DNA of 64,000 bases from Methylobacterium sp. J-067 (GTDB lineage Bacteria; Pseudomonadota; Alphaproteobacteria; Rhizobiales; Beijerinckiaceae). The stretch covers positions 62,001-126,000 of the forward strand of contig NZ_JAKSXZ010000140.1 of assembly GCF_022829465.1 (NCBI RefSeq). Reading direction: 5' to 3'. Shown piece after piece: positions 33,515 to 42,051 of the stretch; within the stretch, counting starts at the first letter, position 1, and every line of letters begins with the position of its first letter. The position numbers and the translations under genes are program-made. The notes beneath the pieces are model-generated. The model made no database searches and was not told the origin of the DNA. It saw only the letters and a list, made by a program, of their open reading frames with translations.

Positions 33515-34254
33515 TCCCGCACCCGGTAATGGTAGCGGTACAGCTCCCTCTCGAAGCCGAGGCTCTGGTAGAGGGTGATCGCCGCCGAGTTGCTGTCCTC
33601 GACCTGAAGGCAGACGGCGCTGGCACCCGTCTCGGCGCCCCAGCGCATCAAGCCGGCAACCGCCTTCCGCGCAAAGCCATGCCGACGCAGGGCCTCCGGC
33701 ACGGCGACCGACTCGATCACCAGCAGCGCCCCGGCCCGGACGCCGAAGCAGATCGCGCCGATCCCGTCCGGTCCCTCCACGGATACGAAGGCGCGCGGCA
33801 GCAGGATCGCCTCCGTCACCATCCGGAACGTCCGTGCCGTCTCGGCGTGATGGCCGCTCACGGCGTTGCGGATGGCCAGCCATTCCAATGAAGGGGCCGG
33901 CGCCACAGTGACCTCAGCCTCGGAGCATTCGTCGAGATCGCGGTACAGGGTTCGGGTTTCGCCGATGGCGCGGTAGCCCCTGCGTTCGAGACCGGGGAGC
34001 ATCTGCGTCGCGATGTCGGGCACGCGGAAGATCGGCCGCTGCCCCAGCCCGGCATAGATGGCCTCGCTGGCTGTGATCGCCGCGTCCGGGTCGCCCGCCC
34101 CGCGCAGGGGATTGCACGAATTGATGCGCTTCGAGGATCCGCCCGCCGCACGGAGCAGATAGCCATGGACGAGGGCGTGACGCGGGCTCGGCCACGCGTT
34201 CAGGCAGGCTTCTTCCACCTGCCAGCATAGATCATCCGTGGCTAATCCCGCCAT
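33511..34254 (-). CDS. GNAT-family N-acetyltransferase
   Basis: The protein has 247 residues. The C-terminal half is a GNAT fold: VIESVAVPEALRRHGFARKAV is the acetyl-CoA-binding motif A and CLQVEDSNSAAITLYQSLGF is motif B. The N-terminal half resembles the degenerate first domain found in two-domain GNAT proteins. The substrate is unknown. Four bases overlap at the 3' end with xseA (convergent). Confidence 0.87.
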   Translation of the reverse strand: MAGLATDDLCWQVEEACLNAWPSPRHALVHGYLLRAAGGSSKRINSCNPLRGAGDPDAAITASEAIYAGLGQRPIFRVPDIATQMLPGLERRGYRAIGETRTLYRDLDECSEAEVTVAPAPSLEWLAIRNAVSGHHAETARTFRMVTEAILLPRAFVSVEGPDGIGAICFGVRAGALLVIESVAVPEALRRHGFARKAVAGLMRWGAETGASAVCLQVEDSNSAAITLYQSLGFERELYRYHYRVRD

Positions 34255-34314
34255 TATCCATCCTGCGATGTCGCACCGACTTGAACTCGGTTAAGCTCGC
34301 GCGATGTCCGGCTC

Positions 34315-35730
34315 ATGACCGGACGCCCCCCAGACACCCTGTTCTGCCTCCACTTTCTAGGCGGAAGCACCCGAAGCTGGGAGGCCCTCGGGCGCACCCT
34401 CGACGGCACGGCACGCCTCGTCCCCATCGACCTGCCGGGCTTCGGCGCGGCAAGCGGCCAATCGGGATACGGCATCAACGCCATGGCCGACGCCGTGACG
34501 GAGGCCATCGTCGCCGCCGCGCCGGGGCCGTTCCGCATCGCCGGCCACAGCATGGGCGCCAAGGTCGCCCTGGCCCTCGCACGGCGTGCCGAGGACGGTG
34601 ACGACCGGCTGGAGGGGCTTTCGGGCCTCGTTCTGATCTCCGGCTCGCCGCCGAGCCCGGAGCCGATCCCCGAGGATCGCCGCGCCAAGATGCTCGCCTG
34701 GATCGATGCCGACGACGAGACCCGCGCCAAGGAGGCTCGTGCGTTCGTGCACGCCAATGTCGCCGCGAAGCTCCCGGCCGAGGCCGAGGACCGGGCGGTC
34801 GAGGACGTACTCCGTGCCGCCCCCGATGCCTGGAAGGCGTGGTTGAACTCCGGGTCGACCGAGGATCATTGCCGCCGCGTCGGCACGCTGCGGATGCCTG
34901 CCCTCGTCCTCGCCGGGTCCGAGGACGCCGATCTCGGTGCCGACGCCCAGGCGGCGCTGACCATGCCGCATCTGCCGAACGGACGACTCGTCACGGTGGA
35001 GGGCGTCGCCCATCTGCTGCCGTTGGAGAAGCCGGAGGAGCTGGCCCGCCTGCTCCGCGACTCGATGTCCGGCTCCGTCGAGCCGAACACTTTCCCCATT
35101 CCCGCCGATTACGATGCGCTGATCGCCACCGACCGGGTCAATTCCCGCCTGCGCGAGACCCTTCGCCAGCGCGCCGAGCCCGACGATCCGGCTTACGCGC
35201 CGAAGGCGGTCGATGCGGTGGAATTTGCGATCCTGCGGGCGGTCTTCGCGCGGGTGCTGCCCGTGCCGGGCCTCGACGTCGCGGCGCGGCTCGATGCGCG
35301 GCTGGCCTCCGGCGGCGGCGACGGCTGGCGATTCGTCGCCCTCCCGCCCGACGCCGAGGCCTACCGGGCCGCGCTCCGCACGCTCGATGCGGCGGCGCGG
35401 GCCGCCCATGAACGCCCCTTCGTCGCGCTGGACGAGGCGGGGCAGGATGCGCTCCTGACGCTGGCGCAGAAGGGTAAACTGTCGGTGCCGGATTCGCTCG
35501 GCGGCCGCCTCAATGCCGACCGGATGCGCTTCTGGTTCGAGGATGTGCGGGCGGATGCCGTGCGCCTCTATCTCGCCCATCCGGCGGCGCTCGCCAGCAT
35601 CGGCTTCTCCGGGATCGGCGCGGGCGGCGACAGCCCCGAACCCCTGGCCGCCGGCCTGCCGGGCTTCCACAGCACCGGCCTCGATTCCCCTGAAAGCTGG
35701 GAGCCCCGCTCCTCGGAGTCCGCACGATGA
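34315..35730 (+). CDS. alpha/beta hydrolase fused to a gluconate 2-dehydrogenase subunit 3-like domain
   Basis: The 471-residue protein has two parts. Residues 1-~255 are an alpha/beta hydrolase: FCLHFLGGSTRSWEAL, nucleophile Ser in AGHSMGAK (~residue 82), catalytic Asp region LVLAGSEDADLG, and His in VEGVAHLLPLE. Residues ~265-450 resemble the small subunit 3 of gluconate/sorbitol-type dehydrogenases (VEFAILRAVFARVLP, F..L...GQDALLTLAQ, FWFEDVRADAVRLYLAHPAALASIGFSG). That subunit normally pairs with a GMC-type FAD subunit, and one follows with an ATGA overlap. No signal peptide is visible. The second assignment is by pattern and less sure than the first. Confidence 0.72.
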   Translation: MTGRPPDTLFCLHFLGGSTRSWEALGRTLDGTARLVPIDLPGFGAASGQSGYGINAMADAVTEAIVAAAPGPFRIAGHSMGAKVALALARRAEDGDDRLEGLSGLVLISGSPPSPEPIPEDRRAKMLAWIDADDETRAKEARAFVHANVAAKLPAEAEDRAVEDVLRAAPDAWKAWLNSGSTEDHCRRVGTLRMPALVLAGSEDADLGADAQAALTMPHLPNGRLVTVEGVAHLLPLEKPEELARLLRDSMSGSVEPNTFPIPADYDALIATDRVNSRLRETLRQRAEPDDPAYAPKAVDAVEFAILRAVFARVLPVPGLDVAARLDARLASGGGDGWRFVALPPDAEAYRAALRTLDAAARAAHERPFVALDEAGQDALLTLAQKGKLSVPDSLGGRLNADRMRFWFEDVRADAVRLYLAHPAALASIGFSGIGAGGDSPEPLAAGLPGFHSTGLDSPESWEPRSSESAR

Positions 35731-37277
35731 ACCTCGATTCCATGCGGACTTACGCCGAGGGCGATACGGTCGATGTCGTGGTGGTCGGCACGGGGGCCGG
35801 CGGCGCCCCCGTCATCGCCAAGCTGGCGGCGTCGGGCCTGTCGGTCGTCGCTCTGGAGGCCGGGCCGAACTTCCGGCCGGAAAAGTTCGCCTTCGACGAG
35901 ACGCTGGCCGACGAGATCTACTGGACCGACGAGCGCCTGAGCGGCGGCTCGACGCCGGAGGCCTTCGGCGCCAACAACAGCGGCACGGGTGTCGGCGGCT
36001 CGACCCTCCACTGGGGCGCCTTCGTGCCCCGCGCCGATGCCCGCGACCTGCGCCTCTTCACGGAGAGCGGCGAGGGTGTCGACTGGCCGCTCGAACACGC
36101 GGAGCTTGTGCCCTACTACGAGCGGGTCGAAGCCTTTCTCGGCGTGTCAGGCCCGCCGACCTATCCGTGGGACGCAGGCCGCCGCTATCCGCTGCCGCCG
36201 GTCCAGCGGAACGGCCCGGCCGACATCATGGCCGGCGCCTGCGACAGCCGGGGCATTCGCTGGGCGGATGCGCCCGCTGCCCTGGTTTCGCGCGAGTTCC
36301 AGTCCGAGGACGGGCCCCTGCGCCATGGCTGCATCAATTGCGGCTTCTGCCACCAGGGCTGCCGCAACGGCGCCAAGGCGAGCATGGACGTGACCTACCT
36401 GCCGCTCGCGGTCGCGCACGGCGCCGAGATCCGGCCGGAATGCTTCGTCACCGGCTTCGAGCGTGGGGCCGACGGGCGGATCTCGGCGGTGATCTACAGC
36501 CACGGGGGTCGCGAGACGCGCCAGCGCTGTCGGGCGGTCTTCCTCTGCGCGGGCGCTGTCGAGACGCCACGCCTGCTGCTGCACAACGACATCGCCAACG
36601 GCAGCGGGCAGGTCGGACGCAACTACATGGGCCATGTGGCGACGCAGGTCTGGGGCACCTTCGACCACGAAGTGCGGATGAACCGGGGCTACCCCTCCGC
36701 GCTCATCACCGAGGACTTCATCCGCGCCGAGGGCGCCGACTTCGCGGGCGGCTACCTGATCCAGAGCCTCGGCGTGGTGCCGCTCACCTTCGGCAATGCC
36801 GTCGCGCGCGGGCGCGGCCTGTGGGGCAAGGCGCTCACCGACTATCTCGGCCGCTACAATCACTTGGCTGGGATCGGCATCAACGGCGAGACGCTGCCCT
36901 GCGATGCCAACGTGCTGACCCTGTCGGACGAGGTCGATGCGCGGGGGATGCGCAAGGCTCAGATCGACTTCGGCTACTCCACCAACGAGGAGCGTCTGAA
37001 CGCCCACGCCACCAAGGTGATGCGCGACCTGTGGGAGGCGGCGGGCGCCAAGGACATCTGGGTGCTGGAGCGCGTGGCCCACACGATCGGCACCTGCCGG
37101 ATGGGCCATGACGGCGATACGGCGGTGGTCGATCCGTTCGGCCGGAGCTTCGAGATCGACAACCTCTGGATCAGCGACGGCTCGACCTTCCCGAGTTCGC
37201 TGGCGGCCAACCCGGCGCTGACGATCATGGCGCTGGCGTTGCGGAGTGCCGACCGGTTCCTCGCATCCGGGCGATAA
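35727..37277 (+). CDS. GMC-family FAD-dependent oxidoreductase
   Basis: The 516-residue protein is a flavoprotein dehydrogenase: the ADP-binding motif VVVGTGAGGAPVIAKLAASG lies near residue 17, GTGVGGSTLHWGAF near residue 85, and the C-terminal His-containing HTIGTCRMG and NLWISDGSTFPSSLAANPALT. The stretch CINCGFCHQGC (~residues 205-215) has four cysteines in CxxCxxCxxxC spacing, compatible with an iron-sulfur cluster as found in some FAD-dependent sugar and alcohol dehydrogenases; that is inference. Its coupled partner upstream carries the small-subunit domain. The substrate may be a sugar acid, polyol or fatty alcohol. Confidence 0.88.
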   Translation: MNLDSMRTYAEGDTVDVVVVGTGAGGAPVIAKLAASGLSVVALEAGPNFRPEKFAFDETLADEIYWTDERLSGGSTPEAFGANNSGTGVGGSTLHWGAFVPRADARDLRLFTESGEGVDWPLEHAELVPYYERVEAFLGVSGPPTYPWDAGRRYPLPPVQRNGPADIMAGACDSRGIRWADAPAALVSREFQSEDGPLRHGCINCGFCHQGCRNGAKASMDVTYLPLAVAHGAEIRPECFVTGFERGADGRISAVIYSHGGRETRQRCRAVFLCAGAVETPRLLLHNDIANGSGQVGRNYMGHVATQVWGTFDHEVRMNRGYPSALITEDFIRAEGADFAGGYLIQSLGVVPLTFGNAVARGRGLWGKALTDYLGRYNHLAGIGINGETLPCDANVLTLSDEVDARGMRKAQIDFGYSTNEERLNAHATKVMRDLWEAAGAKDIWVLERVAHTIGTCRMGHDGDTAVVDPFGRSFEIDNLWISDGSTFPSSLAANPALTIMALALRSADRFLASGR

Positions 37278-37283
37278 GGCCCC

Positions 37284-38006
37284 TCAGCCGCGAATCTCCG
37301 CGAGGCTTCGGCGTTGACGCCCCTCGGCGTCGAAGTTCTCCGGGGCGAGCCAGGCCTGGAAGGCGTCCCGCACGCGCGGCCAGTCCGAGTCGGTCACAGC
37401 GTACCACGCCGTGTCGCGCGAGCGCCCCTTCACCACCACCGCCTTGCGGAAGATGCCCTCGAACGAGAAGCCGTAGCGTAGGGCCGCCGCCCGCGAGGGG
37501 GCGTTGAGGCTGTCGCATTTCCACTCGTAGCGGCGGTAGCCCAGCTCATCGAAGGCGCGGGACATCATCAGGGCCATGGCCTCCGTCGCCGCCGGCTTGC
37601 GCTGAAGGCTCGGGCCGAAATGCAGGTGGCCGACCTCGATCACCCCATTGGCCGGGTCGATGCGGAGATACGAGGCGATGCCGAGCGGTTCGCTGGTCTC
37701 CGCGTCGAGGATCGTGTGGAACAGCGGGTCGTCCCCCGCCGCCTGACGGTCCAGCCGCTCGCGGAACGCGGCCTCCGTCTCCGGCAGTTCGTCCATCAGG
37801 TAGGTCCAGCTGCGCCGGTCGGGCGCGGACCTGAACAGCGCGTAGAGCTTCGCCGCGTGGGCCGCGGGATCGAGGGGCACGACGTGGCAGAACCGGCCAC
37901 GCATCGGCGTGCGCGGCGGACGCGGACGGGGGGTCCAATCCGGCAGCGCCGGCCCGATGGGCTGGCCGTACTCGTTGAGGCGCTCGGACGAATCGGTTTG
38001 GTTCAT
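37284..38006 (-). CDS. GNAT-family acetyltransferase (RimJ/RimL-like)
   Basis: A 240-residue GNAT protein. GIASYLRIDPANGVIEVGHLHFGPSLQRK is followed by ATEAMALMMSRAFDELGYRRYEWKCDSLNAPSRAAALRYGF, the RimJ/RimL-type core that includes the acetyl-CoA region and the LNAPSRAAA segment. EGIFRKAVVVKGRSRDTAWYAV is the usual C-terminal piece. The acceptor is unknown. It converges on the GMC gene (6 nt) and is 17 nt upstream of the peptide ABC genes on the same strand in the sense that transcription would run out of them. Confidence 0.88.
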   Translation of the reverse strand: MNQTDSSERLNEYGQPIGPALPDWTPRPRPPRTPMRGRFCHVVPLDPAAHAAKLYALFRSAPDRRSWTYLMDELPETEAAFRERLDRQAAGDDPLFHTILDAETSEPLGIASYLRIDPANGVIEVGHLHFGPSLQRKPAATEAMALMMSRAFDELGYRRYEWKCDSLNAPSRAAALRYGFSFEGIFRKAVVVKGRSRDTAWYAVTDSDWPRVRDAFQAWLAPENFDAEGRQRRSLAEIRG

Positions 38007-38023
38007 CCGCGCACCTTATTCCA

Positions 38024-39052
38024 TCAGGCCATTTCCACCGCCACCGGCTGCGGCCCGGCGCGATAGGCGGACGAGGCTTCGTCGGTGAACCAACACGCCG
38101 CCCGGTGGCCTGGGGAGAGTTCCACCTCCGGCGGCATCTCCTTCCGGCACCGGTCTTCGGCGAGGAAGCAGCGCGGCGCGAAGGGGCAGCCCGGCGGTCG
38201 GTTGGCGAGGTCGGGCGGGCTTCCGGGGATGGTCTGGAGGCGGCTGCCCTTGTCCATCGCGCCCTCGGCGCGGCTGCGCAGGAGGCCGATCGTGTAGGGA
38301 TGGTGCGGATCGCGCACGATCTCCTTGGCGGTGCCGACCTCCACGATCTTGCCCGCGTACATCACCGCGATCCGATCCGCGACCTCAACCGCCGCGCCGA
38401 GATCGTGCGTGACGATGACGATGGACAGGCCGAGATCCCGCTGCAACTCCCGCAGCAGGAGCAGCACCTGAATCTGCACCGTGGCGTCGAGCGCCGTGGT
38501 CGGCTCGTCGGCGAGCAGCACCTGCGGCCGGCAGGCGAGCGCCAGGGCGATCATCGCCCGCTGCCGCATCCCGCCCGACATCTCGTGCGGGTAATTGTCG
38601 AGGCGCCGCTCCGGGCTCGGGATGCGGACGCGCTCGAACAGGGCGAGCGCCCGCGCCCGCACATCCTTGGACGAGATTTTCTCGTGGCGCTGGATCGATT
38701 CGGTGATCTGCCGGCCCACCGAGTAGACCGGATCGAAGGCGAGCAGCGGCTCCTGGAAGATCATCGAGACGTCGCCGCCCCGGAAATGCGACAGCGCCTT
38801 GGTGTCGAGGGCGAGCACGTCCTTGCCCGCCGCCAGGATCTTGCCCTCGATCCGGCTGCGCCCTGCCGGGAACAGCCGCAGGATCGAGCGGAGCGTGACG
38901 CTCTTGCCGGAGCCGGATTCGCCGATCAGCGCCAGCGCCTGCCCGCGTTCGACCTTGAGGTCGACGCCATCGACCACCTGCGTCTTGCCGAAGGCGACCC
39001 GGAGGCCGGACAGTTCGACGGCCGCGCCGTCCCGTGCCTGTGCCGTGCTCAT
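38024..39052 (-). CDS. peptide ABC transporter ATPase (DppD/OppD type)
   Basis: A 342-residue ATPase of a peptide/nickel-type importer. Walker A is GESGSGKS, the signature is MSGGMRQRAMIALAL, Walker B is QVLLADEPTTALD. The C-terminal oligopeptide/dipeptide domain has GCPFAPRCFLAEDRC, with the cysteines that bind an iron-sulfur cluster in relatives. Its ATG overlaps the stop of the upstream ATPase (ATGA). It is the last gene of the importer operon. Confidence 0.94.
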   Translation of the reverse strand: MSTAQARDGAAVELSGLRVAFGKTQVVDGVDLKVERGQALALIGESGSGKSVTLRSILRLFPAGRSRIEGKILAAGKDVLALDTKALSHFRGGDVSMIFQEPLLAFDPVYSVGRQITESIQRHEKISSKDVRARALALFERVRIPSPERRLDNYPHEMSGGMRQRAMIALALACRPQVLLADEPTTALDATVQIQVLLLLRELQRDLGLSIVIVTHDLGAAVEVADRIAVMYAGKIVEVGTAKEIVRDPHHPYTIGLLRSRAEGAMDKGSRLQTIPGSPPDLANRPPGCPFAPRCFLAEDRCRKEMPPEVELSPGHRAACWFTDEASSAYRAGPQPVAVEMA

Positions 39053-40104
39053 GCCGCGATGGCCTCCGAGGGGGCGGCCGAATGGCCCGAACCCGGCTGG
39101 CGGGCGAGGCAGGCGACGCGATGCAGGGGCATGACCGGGGAAAGCGACGGCTCGACCGCTGAGCAGACGCCTTCCGCCAGGGTGCAGCGGGGGTGGAAGC
39201 GACAGCCGGAGGGCGGGTCGATGGGGTTCGGCGGATCGCCCGCGAGCAGGGCTTCCTGCGTCCGGTTGTCAGGATCCAACGAGGGCATCGAGGCGAGTAG
39301 CGCCTGCGTATAGGGGTGCGAGGGCGCGGCGAGCACCTGATCCGACGGGCCGATCTCGGCGACGCGGCCGAGATACATCACCATCACCCGGTCGGAGATG
39401 AAGCGCACGACGTTCAGGTCGTGGCTGATGAAGATGTACGTCAGGCCGAACTCGGCCTTGAGGTCGAGGAGCAGGTTCAGCACCTGCGCCTCCACCGACT
39501 TGTCGAGCGCCGAGACGGCCTCGTCCAGCAGCACGAGGCGCGGTTCGAGCGCGAGCGCGCGGGCGATGTTCACCCGCTGCCGCTGGCCGCCGGAGATTTC
39601 GTGCGGGTAGCGGCCGGCGAAGCGCTTCGGCTCCAGGCCGACGCGGGCGAGCAGGGCGCGGGCGCGCTCCACCGCCTGCCGGCCGGGCACGCCGTTCACC
39701 TTCGGCCCGAAGGCGATGGATTGCTCCACCGTCATGCGCGGGTTCAGCGAGGCGTAGCTGTCTTGGAAGACCATCTGCGCCTGCCGCCGGTAGCTGCGCC
39801 AGGGCATCGCCCGCTCGCCGATGGCTTGGCCATCGTAGAGCATGTCGCCGGAATCGCGCTCGATCAGGCCCATGATGAGCTTGGCCGTCGTGGACTTGCC
39901 GCAGCCGGACTCGCCGACGATGCCCAGCGTCTCGCCCTTTAGCACGTCGAAATCGACGCCATCGACGGCGCGCACCACCCGCTTCGGGCCGGTGCCCTTG
40001 CGGACGGGGAAATGCTTGATGAGGCCGGAGATGGAGAGGAGCGGCTGGGCGGGGCCGCCCCGGTCGGTGGCGAAGGGGTCGAGGCCGTTCGGGATGACGC
40101 TCAC
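39049..40104 (-). CDS. peptide ABC transporter ATPase (DppF/OppF type)
   Basis: A 351-residue ATPase. The N-terminal segment LIKHFPVRKG is typical of the OppF/DppF type. Walker A is GESGCGKST, signature ISGGQRQRVNIARAL, Walker B RLVLLDEAVSALD, with the C-terminal CRFHPRCTLAEGVC. The start is GTG at 40104, overlapping the permease stop (GTGA); the frame stays open upstream for another 240 codons over the permease gene but is not coding there. Placing the F-type before the D-type gene is the reverse of the dpp order. Confidence 0.94.
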   Translation of the reverse strand: MSVIPNGLDPFATDRGGPAQPLLSISGLIKHFPVRKGTGPKRVVRAVDGVDFDVLKGETLGIVGESGCGKSTTAKLIMGLIERDSGDMLYDGQAIGERAMPWRSYRRQAQMVFQDSYASLNPRMTVEQSIAFGPKVNGVPGRQAVERARALLARVGLEPKRFAGRYPHEISGGQRQRVNIARALALEPRLVLLDEAVSALDKSVEAQVLNLLLDLKAEFGLTYIFISHDLNVVRFISDRVMVMYLGRVAEIGPSDQVLAAPSHPYTQALLASMPSLDPDNRTQEALLAGDPPNPIDPPSGCRFHPRCTLAEGVCSAVEPSLSPVMPLHRVACLARQPGSGHSAAPSEAIAA

Positions 40105-41024
40105 TGGCGGATCTCCATGGCGCTGCGCAGCCCGTCCGAGAACAGGTTGAAGGAGATCGACACGATGAAGATCGCGAGGCCCGGCAGGGCCGCTACGACG
40201 GGGTTCACGTAGATCGCCGTGCGCAGGGTGTTGAGCATGAGGCCCCATTCCGGCTCCGGCGGGCGCACGCCCAGGCCGAGGAAGGACAGGCCCGAGGCGA
40301 GGATCATCGACACGGAGATGAGGCTGGTCGAGTAGACGAAGATCGGCCCGACCACGTTGCCGAGCACCTGCACCCGCATGATGGTGAAGGCCGAGGCGCC
40401 GGAGAGCTTGGCGGCGTCGATATAGTCCCGCCGCCGGATACCGGTGGTGACGCTCTCGGCCACGCGGGCGATCTGCGGAACGAACACGCAGGTGAGCGAG
40501 ACGATCGAGTTGAAGATGCCCGCGCCCAGTGCCCCGGACAGGGCGATGGCGAGCAGCACCGAGGGGAAGGCAAAGAACACGTCGATGGTGCGCATCAGGA
40601 TCGTGTTCGTCCAGCCACCGACATAGCCGGCGAGGATGCCGATGCCGGAGCCGATGACGAAGGCGATCAGCACGGGCGTGACACCCATGAACAGCGACAG
40701 CCGCGAGCCGAGCATCAGCCGGCTGATCATGTCGCGGCCGAGCTCGTCCGAGCCCAGCCAGTAGGTCGCGTCGCCCACTGGCTTCAGCCGGCGCAGCATC
40801 GAGCCCTTGTACGGATCCATCGGCGTGATCCACGGCGACAGGATCGCGATGGCGATGACGATCAGGATAAGGATTCCGGCCGCCATCGCGACGGGATCGC
40901 GCACCAGCCGGTGGCCGACATGGCCCCAGAAGCCCCGCGAGGCGATGAAGGCCTCCGGGGCGTCGGGGGCGGCGGTGATGTTGCCGTCGAGGGCGACGGA
41001 GCCGGCAGTGAGGGGGGCAGTCAT
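40101..41024 (-). CDS. peptide ABC transporter permease (DppC type)
   Basis: A 307-residue inner-membrane protein with about six helices. The N-terminal OppC-like piece (FWGHVGHRLVRDPVAMAAGILI) and LGSDELGRDMISRLMLGSRLSL are hallmarks. The EAA loop region contains YIDAAKLSGASAFTIMRVQVLGN. It lies 16 nt after the DppB gene and overlaps the following ATPase gene by GTGA. Confidence 0.95.
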   Translation of the reverse strand: MTAPLTAGSVALDGNITAAPDAPEAFIASRGFWGHVGHRLVRDPVAMAAGILILIVIAIAILSPWITPMDPYKGSMLRRLKPVGDATYWLGSDELGRDMISRLMLGSRLSLFMGVTPVLIAFVIGSGIGILAGYVGGWTNTILMRTIDVFFAFPSVLLAIALSGALGAGIFNSIVSLTCVFVPQIARVAESVTTGIRRRDYIDAAKLSGASAFTIMRVQVLGNVVGPIFVYSTSLISVSMILASGLSFLGLGVRPPEPEWGLMLNTLRTAIYVNPVVAALPGLAIFIVSISFNLFSDGLRSAMEIRQ

Positions 41025-41040
41025 GGCCGTTCCTCCTGTC

Positions 41041-41994
41041 TCAGGCGCGCTCGATGCGCGGATCGAGGGCGGTCTGCATCACGTCCACGATGAGGTTGAG
41101 GGCGACGAAGAACATCGCCAGCACGAGGATCGAGCCCTGGAGCAGGGGCAGGTCGCGCTGGAAGATCGCCGCGTTGAGGAGGAAGCCCGTGCCCGGCCAC
41201 GCGAATACGGTCTCGATCAGGATCGAGCCGCCGAGCAGGTAGCCGAGCTGCAGGCCCATGATGGCGAGCGCGGTCGGGGCGGCGTTGCGCACGACGTGCT
41301 TGAACACGCCGAACTCGCTGAGGCCCTTTGCGCGCAACGCCTCCACGAAATCCTGGGAGAGGATGTCGGCGACGAGCGCCCGTACCGTCCGGGCGATGAT
41401 GCCCATCGGGATCACCGCCATCGTGACGGCGGGGAGGATGATGTAGCGCAGGTGATCGAAGTCCGGCCGCCAGTTACCCGAGCCGTCCGGCCCCGCCCCG
41501 GTGGGCGGCAGCCAGCCGAGGGTGGCCGAGAACACAATGACCAGCACCATGCCGAGCCAGTAATGCGGCACGCTCACGCCGAAGACCGAGAGGGCCGAGG
41601 CCACCCGGTCGAGGATGGAGTTGCGGCGATAGCCGGCCACGAAGCCGAAGAAGACGCCGAAGGTGAAGCCGATCAACGTCGCGACGCTGGCGAGGATCAG
41701 CGAATTGACGACCGCGCGGCCGACCTCCTGCGCGACGGGGCGCCCGGTGGCGATGGACACGCCGAGGTCGCCATGGAGCACGTGCCACAGCCAGATCGCG
41801 TATTGGATCGGCAGCGGCTTATCGAACCCGTAGGCCGCCCGCATGTCGTCGATAGTCTGCTGCGTGGCATCCGCCGGCAGCACGGCGCTGAGCGGGTCGC
41901 CGGGGGCGAGGTGAACGAGGAGGAAGCACACGATGCTCACCCCGAACGCGACGGGGGTGACGGTGATGAGGCGTTTCAGGATGTAGAGGAGCAT
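41041..41994 (-). CDS. peptide ABC transporter permease (DppB type)
   Basis: A 317-residue permease. MLLYILKRLITVTPVAFGVSIVCFLLVHLAPGDP is the standard DppB/OppB N-terminus. The EAA loop region is DFVEALRAKGLSEFGVFKHVVRNA, and the C-terminus has ILVLAMFFVALNLIVDVMQTALDPRI. It pairs with the DppC-type permease. A GC-rich hairpin lies in the 57 nt between it and the binding-protein gene. Confidence 0.95.
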   Translation of the reverse strand: MLLYILKRLITVTPVAFGVSIVCFLLVHLAPGDPLSAVLPADATQQTIDDMRAAYGFDKPLPIQYAIWLWHVLHGDLGVSIATGRPVAQEVGRAVVNSLILASVATLIGFTFGVFFGFVAGYRRNSILDRVASALSVFGVSVPHYWLGMVLVIVFSATLGWLPPTGAGPDGSGNWRPDFDHLRYIILPAVTMAVIPMGIIARTVRALVADILSQDFVEALRAKGLSEFGVFKHVVRNAAPTALAIMGLQLGYLLGGSILIETVFAWPGTGFLLNAAIFQRDLPLLQGSILVLAMFFVALNLIVDVMQTALDPRIERA

Positions 41995-42018
41995 GGGACC
42001 GATCTGACCACCAGGGAC

Positions 42019-42042
42019 ACCCTCCCCCGGTGGGGGGAGGGT
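42019..42042 (-). repeat. hairpin between binding-protein and permease genes
   Basis: ACCCTCCCCC and GGGGGAGGGT form a perfect 10-bp stem with a 4-nt loop. No T-run follows on the minus strand. In ABC importer operons such a hairpin after the binding-protein gene often protects the 3' end of its message, giving more binding protein than permease. Confidence 0.5.
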
Positions 42043-42051
42043 CGTTCGTCT

